Both the position numbers and the translations under genes were made by a program. Source: Phoebastria nigripes (lineage: Eukaryota > Chordata > Aves > Procellariiformes > Diomedeidae). From it: a stretch of DNA of 64,000 nucleotides. Positions 28,001-43,000 of this stretch are shown here, one piece after another. How positions within the stretch are numbered: position 1 is the stretch's first letter; the number at the start of each line of letters is the position of its first letter. The stretch covers positions 29,244 through 93,243 of the forward strand of contig JAYKAV010000397.1 in assembly GCA_035582835.1 (NCBI GenBank), read 5' to 3'. Below the pieces are notes generated by a model that had not been told where the DNA came from, ran no database searches, and saw only the letters and a program-made list of their open reading frames with translations.

Positions 28001-31000
28001 TTAAACATCTATTGATTAAATGTATTCTCTTTAAAGCATACTTTGAAGAGTTTCAGCGTCAAGAAATACAGGATTTTAGAGAACCAGCATGAGTAACTGG
28101 ATATGTTTCTGCAAGTATTGGCAATTTCATGGTATTTCAGAGTCTCCAGAAGTCTGTAACTTGTAATTCCAAACATTTGAGACCTTCTTGTGTTCTTTTC
28201 TGGTATATCAAGGGTCCCTTTTGATACCACAAACAATACTTAAAGCATTTCTTCAACAAGCCATGGGAGAAGTTTTGGTCAATAATGATGCTTCTAAGCT
28301 GGTCTGCTTGTACCACAGACTAAATGTCTTGCAAATTAAAATGATAAACCCTGTTATTATTCCAGCCTTTGGCAACTGAATTATGTTAATAGTTCAGTTT
28401 GTCTGTATAAAGTTTGTTTTGATTGTTAATGAACACTACTTCAGAAAACAGTTCTGAAAGATGGTCAAAACTGTAAAGAGCATATAACTAGCATCAGAAA
28501 ACAGAAAATTCCGTATTGCCAACAGCTGCTGTAGCTAATGCTTCTCAGATTGAGTTCTTGCTACAGGCACATAGTACATTCACAGTACATACTCAGTTTA
28601 AACAACAACTAATACTTCATATTCTGAGTTACTGAAAAGCTGGATAGTGGCATGTGAAATCCCTGGTAACTGTAGTAAGAATCATCTCCCTAGAACAGCC
28701 AGCACTTTTTACTCATAACTCTCTCAATTTATTGTTAACCCCGAGATAATCAGTCCCCGCCTCAAGTTTGTGTCCCTCTAAACACAGGAGAAAACCCTAA
28801 TGTGACGGGCAGGTGAATATCCTCTATAATTTAGCAAAAATATTGCAAAACTGCAATATTACAACACTGGCTCAGTGCCAGCATTGCCAATACTGAGAAC
28901 TATGTAAGAAAGAATGCCAATCTTGAGAAACAGGTCTTCAACAGATGTTTACAGATCTTGCCCTTTGTATGATGTTGCACATGTGGTTCGAAGACTTAGC
29001 AGAAGGGTGGCCAACATAAGACAAGACACTGCAACACACAAGGCAAAAAAGCAATACCAAATATTACTTAAAGTTTTTTTGGGTGGTTTTTTTTTTAAAA
29101 GAAAAACAACGTAACTTCAAAAAAAATGAAAACCACTACACCCATAAGAGACAATACCCTTTCTTCTAGAAAAAGGTAGATAATAACATAAGCTTTTCAA
29201 ATAGGCTTTGAACAAGCACACTGAAAAGAACATTAGCACAGCAAAGCCTCAGGTTTTCTGGACAACCAACCATCAATCCTCAATATTTATTGTCTGCTAT
29301 CATGCTTTGAACTAAAGATCGTGTCCACGGGCATCTTCAATATAGGTCAGAACGCAACAATCTAGTCAAGCGCTATCTTGCAAACGCTAGACCGTTGCAA
29401 TAAAAGACATCTGATGGAAAAGGAACCTGCCGTCAGACCATAAAGTTTCATCTCAATCTCAGTAGTTTCAGAGTAGAAGAGATTCCACAAGAGATCTCCT
29501 TTAGAATGGATACATGCATCCAACATTTCTTTCCCAGTCCTGTTAAGGTGGAATGACTGAAGCTACTGTGATGGTCTGACAGCTGCTCTATCTAGTAGTT
29601 ATCAAAAACTAAATCTCTGCTCCTCTTTGTAACAAAGATGATCATAAACAGCTAACAACAAGGCTGCTATGGTGTCATAATCAATCTGAAGTTCTGAAAG
29701 TCTGAAACAGCGAAAATAAACTTTACTACTGCCCCTTCGATATTTTTAGGGCACTGCAAAGTATCACCTTTAAGAAATACTATTTTACATTGTCTATGGA
29801 TTTCCACAACATTGAGCTAGTTGACAATTCAAAATATCTTTACCACCACATGGAACTAGAAACATTGCATCGCTTGGTTTCAGAATCTTGACACATCGCA
29901 ACATTTTAACCAGCTCAATAACTGATCCAATTTGTAAGAGCGGCAACCAGTGAGGACAAAGATCCTGAGGGATTTCAGCTGCAACAGAACCACACAATAC
30001 TGATACTGACCTATCTTAAACCAAGCTATGAAAGTTTAAACATAACTGCTCACAATTCATTTGGTGTTGAATTTTAATATTAAGTGTTTGAGAGCATGTC
30101 AGCTGAGAGGCTTCCCCGTGTTACCTCTCTTGGAAGGACAATAGTGAAGACGATGGGAAATCCTCATTTTTCTGTAGAGTTCTACACACGTTTAATCCAT
30201 CTATGACTGCTCTAAAAGGGCTGGAATTTAATTCAACATCTCATCTAGAGTTTTATAGTCTCTTTATTCGGATGCTTAGGGTGTTGGGGGTTTGGGGTTT
30301 TTGTTTGGGTTTTTTTTGTTTGTTTGTTTGTTTGGGTTTTTGTTTTTGTTTGGGGTTTTTTGTTTGGTTTTTTGTTTTTAAGAGGAAATGTATTTACTCA
30401 GAGCAAAAGTAATTCAAGTGTCATTGCTTTTATGCATACTCAACTTTTCAGATCCATCTATCTTCCACACAGAGGATTACTTCATGCCTTTCAGTGTTCT
30501 CCTACAGGGCCTGTCACAGAGTTTCACGCTATTAGCTATATCCCCTTTTCCTACACTAGCTGCCACTTATTGCCATCTTCAAATCTGTCCTCAAGGCCCA
30601 TGAAATAAGTCAAATGAACAAGTTTTTCTCCTGTCCTTTTTGCCAAAGTATTTCAGTTATGTAAATTCCAAGCGTTCGGAGGTTTTGCATCCTTTCCCCC
30701 TCTTGACGCACTAGCCCGCTGTGGAGAAAAATATGAATTTAATTACATTCCCAATTATTTCAGTTCCTGCTTAAGGTGCTCATCTTTATTTCTGTATTTC
30801 TGACTGCAAGTAATATCCCATTTTTTCTCCTTTGCATTCCAGTTTTGTAGTATCTGCCAAAACAGCTTTATACTAAACAAATTACTTCATGCTATTTACA
30901 CGGAACATTTTAAGAAATGCATGATGTCATGCATGACCATTGCCCATGGCAACTAGGAAAAAACCCTACTTCTAAAGGCATAGGAAGTTGTAAAATAGAC

Positions 31001-34000
31001 AAGACTGGCACATGAATGTGACAAGAAATACTGTGCAAGTATTTTGGATGTTAAATGTTCTACAAAACAGTCACATTTTCAAAATCCCACCGAACTCAGA
31101 GAGCAAAGAAATACAAGGCTAAAAGTTAGAAGAGAGTATCCACCCCATTAACTCCTCTCTCAACCTGTCCAAGCCATAGTGGGAAAATACAGAAGGGACA
31201 CTAAAGGAAGTTTTGTGTCCTTTTACTTACCCCTATATATATTTACTTACCCTTACACATATATACATCTACAAACCCTTCTCTTCCCATAAACTGATTC
31301 TCTGTTGGATCATACCAGAGATCAGTCAAAGATCAGAACTGAGTCTAGTTCAACCAAGTCATCCATGAAACATTTTTTTCATTAAAATATCATCAACTTG
31401 CAGAGTTTTCATTTTTTCAGCTACTGACAGTAGGTTCCCACAGCTGTCACCCTCCCTCCCTTCAATGCTAAGTGAGAAGAGTCATACCCAAGCATTATGA
31501 ATATACTTATCAAATATAAACAGAATCAAACAGGAGATCTGAAACATCTGCCCAAGACTATTAATCCATAAACAACATGCTTGAAGTCTGTGACGCAGTT
31601 TGCGCAGAAGACAATCCCACAGTGAAGGCTTAAAGAAAAAAAAATTTTTTTGAAAAAAGGATGTGTCTTTACTTTTAATAGCAATTTCATCTACAAATTT
31701 CAGTAAATGTAGTAAAGCCCACAGTATCCTTACACAGGTAAAAAAAGTACTGCTTACTGTGGTGAACCATAATACAGGCTACTGTTCATATTCTTTGATT
31801 CTTTCCTTACAGATCAATTACACTAACAACCAACCCAGTCCAGCTGTAAACAACTATCCATATAACTAGCAAAGTCATTGACCAAGGCACAAGTCAAGAC
31901 AAACCCCACTATTTTTCAAATGCATGAGGACATGCTTTTAGAGAAGAAAATGGAAAGTTAAGAGAATCTTCAGAATTTTGATAGATACAGAAAACTACTT
32001 TGAAAAGTTAATTTTCAAAATATTTCAAAAATTCTAGGAGGCTTCTATGTCTGTCTAAAGATTTACTTTCATTTTGAAGTAACAGACTAAAATCAAAGCA
32101 CAATGCTCATTAGTGATTCAATACAGACAGCTCATGCTCAAAATTTGCCCAAGCACCTGAACATTGAACTAAAATAGCGCCATGTTGTTTGAACAAAATA
32201 TTTTAAATTAATCTCACTGTGAGAACCTGCTAGTGAATACATACTCAAAAATGTGTTTGGGTTTTTTTTTTTTTAACAGAGATATTCATGAAGACAATGC
32301 ACAAAGATCACACCTGTTAAAAGTAGTAAAGCATGAATTTACCTCTTTAGAATCATCAATTCTCTCAAAATAAACGAAAGCAAATCCTCTTGATCGTCCA
32401 GTCCGTTGATCATAAACCACATTGACACCAGTCAAAGGTCCATAACGGGAAAAGACTTCACGCAAATCTCTCTCAGTAGTATACAAACTGAGACCAAACA
32501 CTCCAAGACATGTATTAGGATCTGGATTAGCCTGGTAAGACAAACATTCAACTCCGATTAAGTTTATAAAAAACAAGTTATACATTCTCATATCAGAATT
32601 TCTCAATTATTAAAAATTTTTAATCTGAAGAAAACTAAACATAGTTTATTACAAAGCTTAACACTTCAACAGTTATCATTCCAGTTGTAAGATATTTTCA
32701 AAAAGCAACTACTTTCACAATTTTTATTTTAGAAAAAAGACAAAGACGAACTTCTTGTGTTGGTGAAAAACTCAGTTGGTAAAAATTAAGCATTCTGATT
32801 ACAGAAAAGCTATAGAATAACAGGAACCTATTTTATTAGTATTTCACACTCAAATCACCAACCAGCTGCAGACATGACATACAAGTCCGTGCTAACAACA
32901 GGTCAGCCAACCTGAACTCCCACCTTCAGCCTTTCTGCACGGTCACCACTGGTACTAAAGACTGCACGCTGCCTCCACTTTGCACACACTAAATGCATTT
33001 GAGCTCCTAAGCACAGACAGTTGAACTATAATTTAGCTTCTACCAAAACTTCCTCCCCCCTCAACATTTCCTATCCAACTATACTGAAAGTCAGTATTTA
33101 CATTTGAAAGTTTATCTCTTTCCACTTGTAAACTGGATGAAAACCACCTGCTTCTTTCATCTAGATAGTAACAAGTGTTGAAGGCCAGTTCTGTGAAACT
33201 GTAATCCAAAAGCATGCACACTTTTCTAGAGCAAGACTCTTGATTCTTTAATATGATGTGGGATACAGATCTACTTAATACATTTCACTTCAACTAAAGG
33301 AAGTCAAATAAGAAATTGTACAATTGTACAAGGTACAATTTCTCTATTAGGTTCAAAGTTTCTCTACATGCCAGAGAGTTAATCTAATGCCAATTCCATT
33401 GTAAGAATTATTTTTATCAAAATTAACATTTTTTTCCGTTAAGCTTCTGGCACCTGTTATACTAGATGCAGCAATTTAAAACAGCAGCAACAGGCATAGG
33501 GATTTAATGTTTCTGCTAAAATAATAACTTGAAGTTGACACAGCTGAAATTTGTATTTCAGTTTCAGATTTTCAAAGCCACTGATGCACAGTAATTTATG
33601 CCTCAGGGCTTGCCTTTGAGCCCAATTCAAAGAATGAACAGGTTTAGATCTTCTGTCGTGTTCTTTTCAGAGCTTTTGTTCAGGAATCCATTGTGAAAAT
33701 AAGATGCCCAAACTACTCATATATTTGAAGTTTCTTTCTTCCCATTCGTCAAAGTTCAAACTTTTGTTTTAAGACATGAATCTTCTACAATTCCTTATTA
33801 TAGTTGAAGAGCACAACAAAAACTGGCAGTTTTTCATTTGAAAGTTTTTAATTATACAGGTTTAGGTTTCTTTTTTACTCTGTATTTCAATCTATCTGAT
33901 AATTCAGTGGCATTAACAGCTATACTCCTTTTATTACTGAAACTCTTGTGAGTCTAATGAAATCCCTCAGTCTTTTAAATCATTGTTTGGATGAGTCCCT

Positions 34001-37000
34001 CCACACAGTACATACCAGTATTGTCCCTTTTTTACAACTCCCTTACACTTAAACCCTATTACCTTTTCCAAGGCAAGAGAAGTACGGAAAATCAGCCTGC
34101 GCACCCTAAGCGACAAGTGACAGTTACATCACCACTGGAAGGACTAAACTGACTGTGGAGGACTAAAAGACAGCTTTTATATTAGGTTTTCGTACTGCCT
34201 CCCATCAACACAGTATGCAAGCTCTCTCTACAAGATCAGAAGTGGCAAAATTGCTACCAATTTTCCTGGTGTCTTTAGGACCTTGCTATTTAGGGGATTC
34301 AAATCTGGTTGATTTGAGTTTCGTTTTGACACTACTAGAACTACTCCTTAGAATTAATGTGAAATTCACTGTGAAAACAAGTTTCATGTTTCACAGAGTC
34401 ATTTCCAAGGCAAAAAGACTTCTTCACAGAGCAAAATATTCTAGTATTTCCTAAAGTAGTAAAGTGGATTCATTCACCTTTCACCAGGAAATCTGCTAAC
34501 TCTTTTGAAGTTCAGTTATTCCTGCCAATTTTTCAAGACATTAGATTCATATTTACTACATCATGATTACACACTGACAACAATCCACAAAAAGTGTAAC
34601 TATGAACGTTGCTTCACAACAGCTTAAGCCACTGTACATAGCACTGCTGTAGTCTTGCCCTTTTCCACACGCTTGTTTTCTCCCTCACATTGGTATTATC
34701 TGGTCCTGGTGAGCTGCTTCACTAAGGTAAGCCTGCAAAAAAACTATACTCTTTTTGACAGGATTAGCAAAAAATTCGGAAAAACTAAACCAGATTAAAA
34801 CTAAAAGGATCAGAAAAGTACCACGGCCCTCACCAAGGAAGAGGCAGACCTGCCTGTAACAGCACTAACTTAGATCAGCCTGAAGTGATGTGGAACCAGA
34901 AGCTAAGGCACTGAAACCAATTATAAAGAAGGCCATTGGGAGAAATCTCTCGGAATGACATAAGATTAGTATCTTAGATCTTGGTTGGTGTACCTATACT
35001 TCCTCCTGTCCGTACAGAGATACTTCTCATTTACATTTTGAGAGGCTTACTGATCCTTATTTCATAACTGTAAATTTTTCTAGTCTATTAAGATTTACAC
35101 ATTAGCTAATAACACATGGGTTTATTTCTTCAAGTTAAACCAAATTAATTGCTCAGAGGTATAGAATCACAAGCAACCGTCAACATAATATGCTGTATGT
35201 TATAAGCAAATAAACACTTGAGAATTTTCTTCTTTGGCTCCTCTAGTCAATCTTATTGATACTGCCAGGTTGCAAGCATGCACAGAAAAGGTCTCATTTT
35301 TGTGAAAGGTACATATACTTGGAACTGTAACAAATAAGTGCCCAGCTGTAAGGACAGCGATTGCTTCCCCCCCACAAATTCCCGTATCCTCCAGTGACAA
35401 GACAGCAGGTCAAATTCAGCCTACAGGTAACCTGGACTACACTGATGTAAGCAGCAATTGTTTTGTTGATACTCAGCCTTGATGAACATGACATACTCTG
35501 CTTCCAGTGTGCCTTCTCCTGTTGGACATTGGAGAATGACTACGGCTCCTTCGACGACGGTATTCTGGCGTATACGATCTGCTTCGAGAACGTCTCCTAT
35601 GGGAATGAGAATGGGAATGGGATCTGGAACGAGTGTAACGTCTGTGCGAATGTCTTCTGGACCTGGATCTTCAACAAAGAGAAAGCTTTTAGTTAGGTCA
35701 TACGCACATCATGTATTGAATTGTAAGCCTTACATTTCCTAGAGAAAAATCTTTTTTTCAGAGGCTCTCTACAATTAAAATAGTTAAGTTTCTTCTACTT
35801 TGCACATCTAAAGATTGCGCAGATCTCTAATAACCTGCTCGATAGCATCATTTTTAACTTTGTGAGAGTGCTTCTGGCATACGATGAGGATTATATTCAT
35901 GACAGTTTTCAGGAAGTTCGAAGTTTAAACTTGTATCAGCTTGGCTGCACATGTAACTAACACTTGCACAATGACATAGAAACCAGATATGCCACACTGT
36001 AAAATACTGTCTTGGCTGAAAAATGGAAAGATCTAGCAGCACTGCAGTATCTACAAATGAAGTTCACCTAGGCTTGAAAATTATCCAAGACCAAAAAAAA
36101 CCCTACTTAACTCCTCAAGCATTTCTTTGCAGATATCTAGCCAATGATAAGCTCAGTTTGAAACAGGCATCATTCCATCAAAGTTGCATGACTTCATATG
36201 GGCATTATATCCTAACAACAGGTAGCTAGTTATCTGGCTAAACATTGCGAAAAGAGAAGCTGTAACATCAGGCAGAACTTTGGGAATTCAGAGCACAGTA
36301 ACTCTTTTTCAGCTGCCCTGGTATAAAGTGTATAAATAGGGAAGATGGATTACTGATCTCTCCCAAGAACTGGGGAGGAACAACAACATAATACTATGCA
36401 ATTCCTCTTCCCCCTCCAGAGCTACAAATGCTGTTTTCTGGTTTCTCTCTCCATTGATGGAAGAAGGATTTGGCAGCTCTCCCCATTTTCATCAGTATGA
36501 TGACACAAGGGAAGAGAGAAGATAGGTACTATAAGCCAGGTAATATTTATGAAATATTTAGAAGAAAAAAAGACAGACATTCCTCCTCTGTTCTGAGCAA
36601 GCTCTCTCAGAACTGAGAACTATAAAACTTTGCCTCTGCACACACACACTTGGGGTAGAAAAGGACAGAGAATGACATGTGCAGCATCGAAAAATGAATT
36701 TAAATCTTAAAGCTCCAATAAATCCAGAAGCTATCCACACCCAATTTAAGCCGTAGTTTTCGGATTTTGTTTTTAAAGCCTAGATTTTGTTTTTAAAGCC
36801 TCCAACGAAGGAATGTCAAGAACTTCCCCAAGTAGTGCCTTCCAACATTTCCAACAGTTACAGAGCTTACTCCTTTTACCTAACCCAGACCACCTTTGCT
36901 GCAGTTCTCACTTGACTTTTCTTTTTTTCCTAAAGGAGAGGTCCACACAAGAGTTCCCCCCAAAAAGATTTTGGGGGAAGGAGGCAGGAGCTTTTACAGA

Positions 37001-40000
37001 ATTGAGATGCAATCCCTTCTGAATTGAGATGCAATCCCTTCTCTCTCTTCTGGAAGAGATAAACCTACAAATTTTAGTTGTGATTTCTACATTACTACTT
37101 CTATTTATATTACTTTCTCTATTCATACCCATGTTTTATTACTCATGGAATCTTTCCCCAACTTTGTCCACCTATATAACCACTAACATGCAAATTAACA
37201 TAGCCCTGTTAATACACCCCAGAAGGTTTATAATTTTTACAACAAGGGGAAAAGAAATCTCATCAATGTACCAAAAGAACAGGCATAAGCAGTAACACTG
37301 AATTAACATGAATAATTTCCTGGACATACCTTGATTTTGACCTTGACCTAGAGTGCGATTCAGAATGTTTGGAAGCCCTCGATGGACTGCGAGATCCTGA
37401 CCTGCTCTCCGATTTTACACGAGCAGGACTCCCAGCTGGAGATTTTGACTGGGAGCGAGACTCCTAACAAAAAAGACAGTATTAAAAATGGTATTGGTTG
37501 TATAAATGCCTAACTCCTAACATTTAAAGTACAGTAATTCTATTATATTGATTGCTCCTGAAAAACAAATGGTTAGGCAATACCCTCCAAAACAAATTTC
37601 ATTTTGCTAACCCACTGTTAATATTGTATGCTTTCCTCAAATAGGTCCCTGCTTGAACCAGATCACCAATTCTCTATTAACTAAGTAATCATGCAAATTC
37701 ATCTACAACTTGATCATACAGACACTGGAACATAAACCATACATTTACTTAACCTAGGACCCATTCATTCTTCCAGATTCTTTTAATTCTACTTCACTCT
37801 TGCTTTCTACTTTTCTTCATTCTTCATTGAGTTTTTCATTTTTCATACTTCGTGTATTCTTCCCCAATTCAAACAATTCATTATAGCCTTAAAAAAATAT
37901 TCAAGTGCTTCTATCTGACCAATCTTCTGTTCAATTTTTTCCCCCATTCAATTTTAATTTTCTGATCTTTAATACTTTTCATTAGCCTTCTTTTATCTTG
38001 ATTTATCTTCCACATTCTTGGAAAAAACTCTTCAATTTCTTCACGAACATTAACCTTAATGGAAAAAGAACATTTAGTATATTTAAGCACGTGGGGATTA
38101 TAAAACTCTGCTGGAGTTCAGATGTTATCTACCAAATTGAAAAGCCAGCAGGTAAAGTGCAAGAAACTATTTTATAAAACAACTTTTTTTTTTTTTTAAA
38201 AATATCTTTAAAACTGTATAAGTGTCTATGTTCTAACAATGAGCTTACTGAGTTCTCAGTGTTTTACTGTATTTTCAAAGCTACCCTCCTCCCCTTTCAG
38301 ATTTTTGTAAGATACATAGATACACTAAAAACTAATTAGCACAAATATATATTAAAGTATTGATATAAATAACTGTGATTTCCCCCCTAAAATAATAACT
38401 ATGTACTTCTCAGTATCAAATATCCCAAATTCTACTCCTACACATTATTACTAAGACACTCTCAGTTCAACAGAATGGCCAAGGATTTCCAGTCAAAATC
38501 TATGCACATACTTACTCGCATAATACATGCACATAGATATATGCAACAAATTATTTTTCTTACTACTTTTTCTTCCTCATTGTTATCCTGTTTTCCTTGC
38601 ATACAACTTAATCCATATAAAACAAGATGTATTTATAATACAGTTCAAAGCAATCCAACAAAAGTAAAGACAGGAGAGTTTTTTTCTTGCATGCTAATGC
38701 ACACAAGAGAAAAACTAGGAAAACAAGCAAACAAAGAGCAGGTTAGGATTTCCTCACATTTTATAGTGTACAGCATTTCTAGGGAGCTCAGCTATAAAAA
38801 GCCCCTACAGAATAGTATGCTATATACATCTGCAACTTCACAAAAAGTGTGCAAAATTCTTAATGGAAAAAAAAAAATGCATAGCAAGTTCCCCTCCCAT
38901 AAGTGTTATTACATTTCGTGTTTATTTGCATCATTTCTCCTCCTGCCTGTCCTCACAACGCTTTTCTCAATTTATTTCTTACTCTGCCTATGTCCAGATT
39001 TGCATTTTCCTTTGCAGTTAAATTCTTCAGTACTTTGGGCTGAAGTTCTTTACAAAGGATGCTGTCCTCACATTTCAAGACAATAAATCCACCAGAAATG
39101 GAACCTGGGAGACTCCATACTAACAAGTATTACAGCTACACTACCTTTCCCCTTTACCTCAATAAAAAGGACAAGGGACACATGGAGAATGTCACCTATT
39201 GGGTTGATAGGCCTGCCAAACTTATCAGTGAAGGCTAAATGCAAAGCCTGGCTGTGACACATGGACCATATAATCAGGTCTGCGTTACAGGTTACCCTTA
39301 TTAAGCTGGCTATCTGCTGATCTAGCTACATGACTTTCACTGAAATAAAAGGATGTATGTGCACTTAAATATTACCAAATTTTATTTGGTGTTTTTATTT
39401 TTAAATTTGAAATCCACTGTTCACTATAAAAAATACATTTCCTTTTAGAACTACTAACATGCTTTTTAATTACCTCGCCTCTATTTTTGTACTCTTCATT
39501 GTTTGATAGCCTCCTTAATTCTTCCCTTTACACTTCACCCCCTGCAACAATTACCAGCTTCTCTGGGAATTATTTCTACTTCCCTCCCTAGTAAAAGTGA
39601 TCAGCAATATAGAAAAACATTTAATGTGACATCATTCAGATTTAGAAAACATCCTTCAATAAAAAGACAAAGAATTCACCCTCCTCAGTCACTCCTTCAT
39701 GAGGATACTGTGTTGTCCATATTTTTTACATTTGAAAGATCAACAAGAACTTTGGAAACTTGGAACAAAACAAAAAACCAAAACCCCCAAAACCAGATAC
39801 TGCACAATCTAGAAGTGTTGGGAGGTGCCAAAAATACCCAATCACTCCCATACAATGTAAAAGTTAGCTTAGTGTCCTTATCTATTCAACTGGAGCATCT
39901 TATGACACCACTCATAGAGTTTCTAATAGCATCAGTTATGACAAAGAATCTGTATTAAGTTGCCAAAAGCAAATGTTACATCATTTCATGTAGGTCAAGT

Positions 40001-43000
40001 CCTTTTGGAACTATCTGTTTAAGCCCTTTAAGGGCTGCGCTCACAAACATACAACTTCAAAATTGGAGTGACAGAGGTGACAGCGTAAGTTCTTACACAT
40101 TTCAAACTTCCTCAAACAAAGTAACTGTAGATGTAAACTGCAGCTAAAGAGAGATTACCTGTTAGCAGTTGCATACTGTGTCTGTCATTGGCAGGCAATT
40201 ACATCTCATCTTCTGATGCAACATAGATCACCTAGTTATATCTCCTACAGTGCTTCAAAAGGAGAGACTAAGGGAATCACAATAATCTGCAAGAGTTTAA
40301 GGACTTAAGGATGATGCTGAAAAAGTACCTAATAAGATTTATATCAGCAAGACTACAGGCAGGGATTAAGAGGTTGAGAGCTTCAAGGAGTCACAAAGGG
40401 AGAATTTTCCTCCTCTACTTCCTACTATAAGGAAATAATTAGGAAGCTGTATCTTAGTCTATATCACAGACCAACCCAATTGTTCTGCATAAACAATTTA
40501 TATCCATTCTGCAATATGAACAAGAAAATTAAATAGTTAACATTCTTTCTTAGTACATCATCTTTAATGACAGAAAACAGATACCTCTATTATCCAAAGC
40601 ATTAAAATCTCTCCATTCTGTACTAGTCTTTAAGCAATCTATACATTCTGATCTTAGCTCCATTGTTATCACAGAAATTAATTTAAATACTGCTTAAGAG
40701 AGAAAAGACTAAAGTTTCTCTCTGGATCCTCAACATTTTCTTATCTTTCTGTTCTAAAGATTCTCAGTCATTTAAGGGCCACAGATAAGACTGCATTTCT
40801 TAAACTCAGCTTCTCATCCCACAACTATCTTACAAAACAGTATGTATTCTAATGCCTTCAGCTTTATTATGCAACTGTCCAGTCACTACTTTCACCCTTA
40901 CAAACTTACAGGCAGATACTCACTGTGACCATGTCAAACTATCTAGATTTGCTGTCAGTACAGCCTCTAGGAAGAGACAGTCAGCTAACTTCCTAATATT
41001 CTTCAGCTCAGACTTTCCCTTCAAAACAAATGCTATGTCTGTCAATAACACTTTTCCCAGGGCAAAACTAAAATAAAACCCAAACAAAAAACCCCACCTA
41101 AAATAATAATAATAGAAAAATCTCAATTGGAACAACATGCTTCCTCAGAATACGATGTGGTGGCTTCCTCAAGTACATACCAGNAAATGGGATTAATGAT
41201 TCACCAAGAAGTGGAACTTGGAGCCAAAGAAATTATTGTAGGTAAACACAAAAACTAAAGACTGCAGCTTCAATTACTGATTCTCTGGATAAGAAGATGC
41301 ACAGCTAGAAGCATTTAGAGAGAGCACTGAAGAGTATTTTTCATCCTTTCTACCTTCTCTTTTCCCAAAAAGAACAACACAAAACAAAGTGATATGGGAA
41401 AGGATATCTCCCCGCCCCCCCATTACCTCATGATCACATAAACCCAGTCATTGAACAACTATCAACAACTTTAGATGATCCAGCTGAGCAAGATGTCAGT
41501 CATGTCAATGCATTTCATCCACACTGGTACAACTGTTTAAACCATGTAATTGATGCAAGTTATGTCTACCGTTTACCTTCCTCGCATCCTTCAAAAGAAA
41601 TGCTACTTTCCAATATAATTACTGTTTTAAAAGTATTCGGAACACTTCTTAAAGACTTTTGCAATTCTACTTTGCATAGAAGTATTCTTTCAGTTTTCCA
41701 CCTATCACGAGAGAGTATGATAAAGAACATGGGGGGGGGCGGGGAAGACAAAACTGTTCTTTCTTTTACACCACTCTTCCGTCCTGAACTTCTCTCATGC
41801 CTTACCTCACCTCACACCTTACCATTTCAGAGTATGACAGAAAGGCTATCAAAATTTAAAGTGAGACTCTAAATAAAAAGAACTGAATAAGCTTAAATTA
41901 GGCTTTGTATACCAAAGCATGGGAAGTGAAATGGGAAGGGGGAAAAAAAAAAAAAAAAAAAAAAAAAAAAANAAAAAAAAAAAAAAAAAAATCATTAAAT
42001 CATACAGAAATTTCCGTTGAAATTCATTTGACCTTGTTAAGAAGAAATACACATGGGGTGAAAAAAGGACAGGACAAAAAATAGTCTAGCTATAACACTA
42101 AGCCAGCAAAATGATAGTTCAGACTTTACAAAAATCCTGCTAAAAACTCCTGCCCAAACTCAAAAAATAGATGGAAGTCCAACTTTGTAAGGGGACAGAA
42201 AAATATAAGCAGTCAAAAAAGAAACAGAAATTTAGCAGCAGCCTACATTCACTGGATAAAACTGTCAATTTAGTGACATCTCATTTATGAGAAAGGACAA
42301 GATTACATTTTAACCACTGTTTTGACAGGAATCTACCAACTTTCCCTGAAACTCATAGAAGTTAAGTAATTTTTGCTTCATACTATGTTCTGTCACTTTA
42401 TACTAAAAATAAAATTGATCCCTTAATTAGCTGTTCTTATATAAATATTTCANTAGTATATGTAATAAGCTTCTGTATAAAAAGCAACTCATAAGTTCTG
42501 CTATTTTGAAGACATGTATATTTTAAAAGTTACCAACATCAGCAAACTTCATGCATTTATCAATGATACTGCTCTGATTAAAAGAAAAAAAAAAGAAAAG
42601 AAAAAAAAGGAAGTTTCAGCAATAAACTTTTTGAAATTACAAGTTAATCTTCTCACTGAGGCTTGAAAATACGCCTCTTCAGGGAGGGTTCTGTAGTCAC
42701 TCCGTTATCACATGTGGAAGATAGGAAACGGAATTTGTTTTCAAAAAGAGCAGTCTTCCCAGCTGACATGGTCCAGAACAATCTAGAATTTATTAAGGTT
42801 GATTAAGAAAAAAATTGACTTCCAGAAAAAGTCTCATTTCCCACACTGGTCATTAGAAACCACAAGGTGATCACAGCAATCTCCAAGCGAATGCAGAACT
42901 CCTGAGCATAAGTAGACCCTCAAGCCTGTATTTCAAAAGGTGTGGAAAGCAATGTGCCTTCCTTTCCACAGAGGTGGCAGACTGCCGCTACAGGAGAGGC

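Larger units (their letters stand above)
23736..32342 (-). other. TRA2A: TRA2A intron 4 (8.6 kb)
   Basis: It splits the RRM between SKE and AMEHANG. It holds a C/A-rich tract (24541-24640), a poly-A run (25339-25359), a G/T-rich tract (30281-30379) and ordinary AT-rich DNA. No internal gene or transposon could be supported. Confidence 0.8.

Noticed and set aside
35479..35742. Plus-strand open frame of 87 codons
   Set aside because: Antisense shadow of TRA2A exon 3.
38475..39086. 203-codon plus-strand open frame in TRA2A intron 1
   Set aside because: No recognisable domain. It is Ser/Leu/Cys/Phe-rich in AT-rich DNA and antisense to the gene, with no supporting splice or promoter signals. Treated as chance.
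39503..39958. 151-codon plus-strand open frame in TRA2A intron 1
   Set aside because: No domain or coding-like composition; intronic antisense position.
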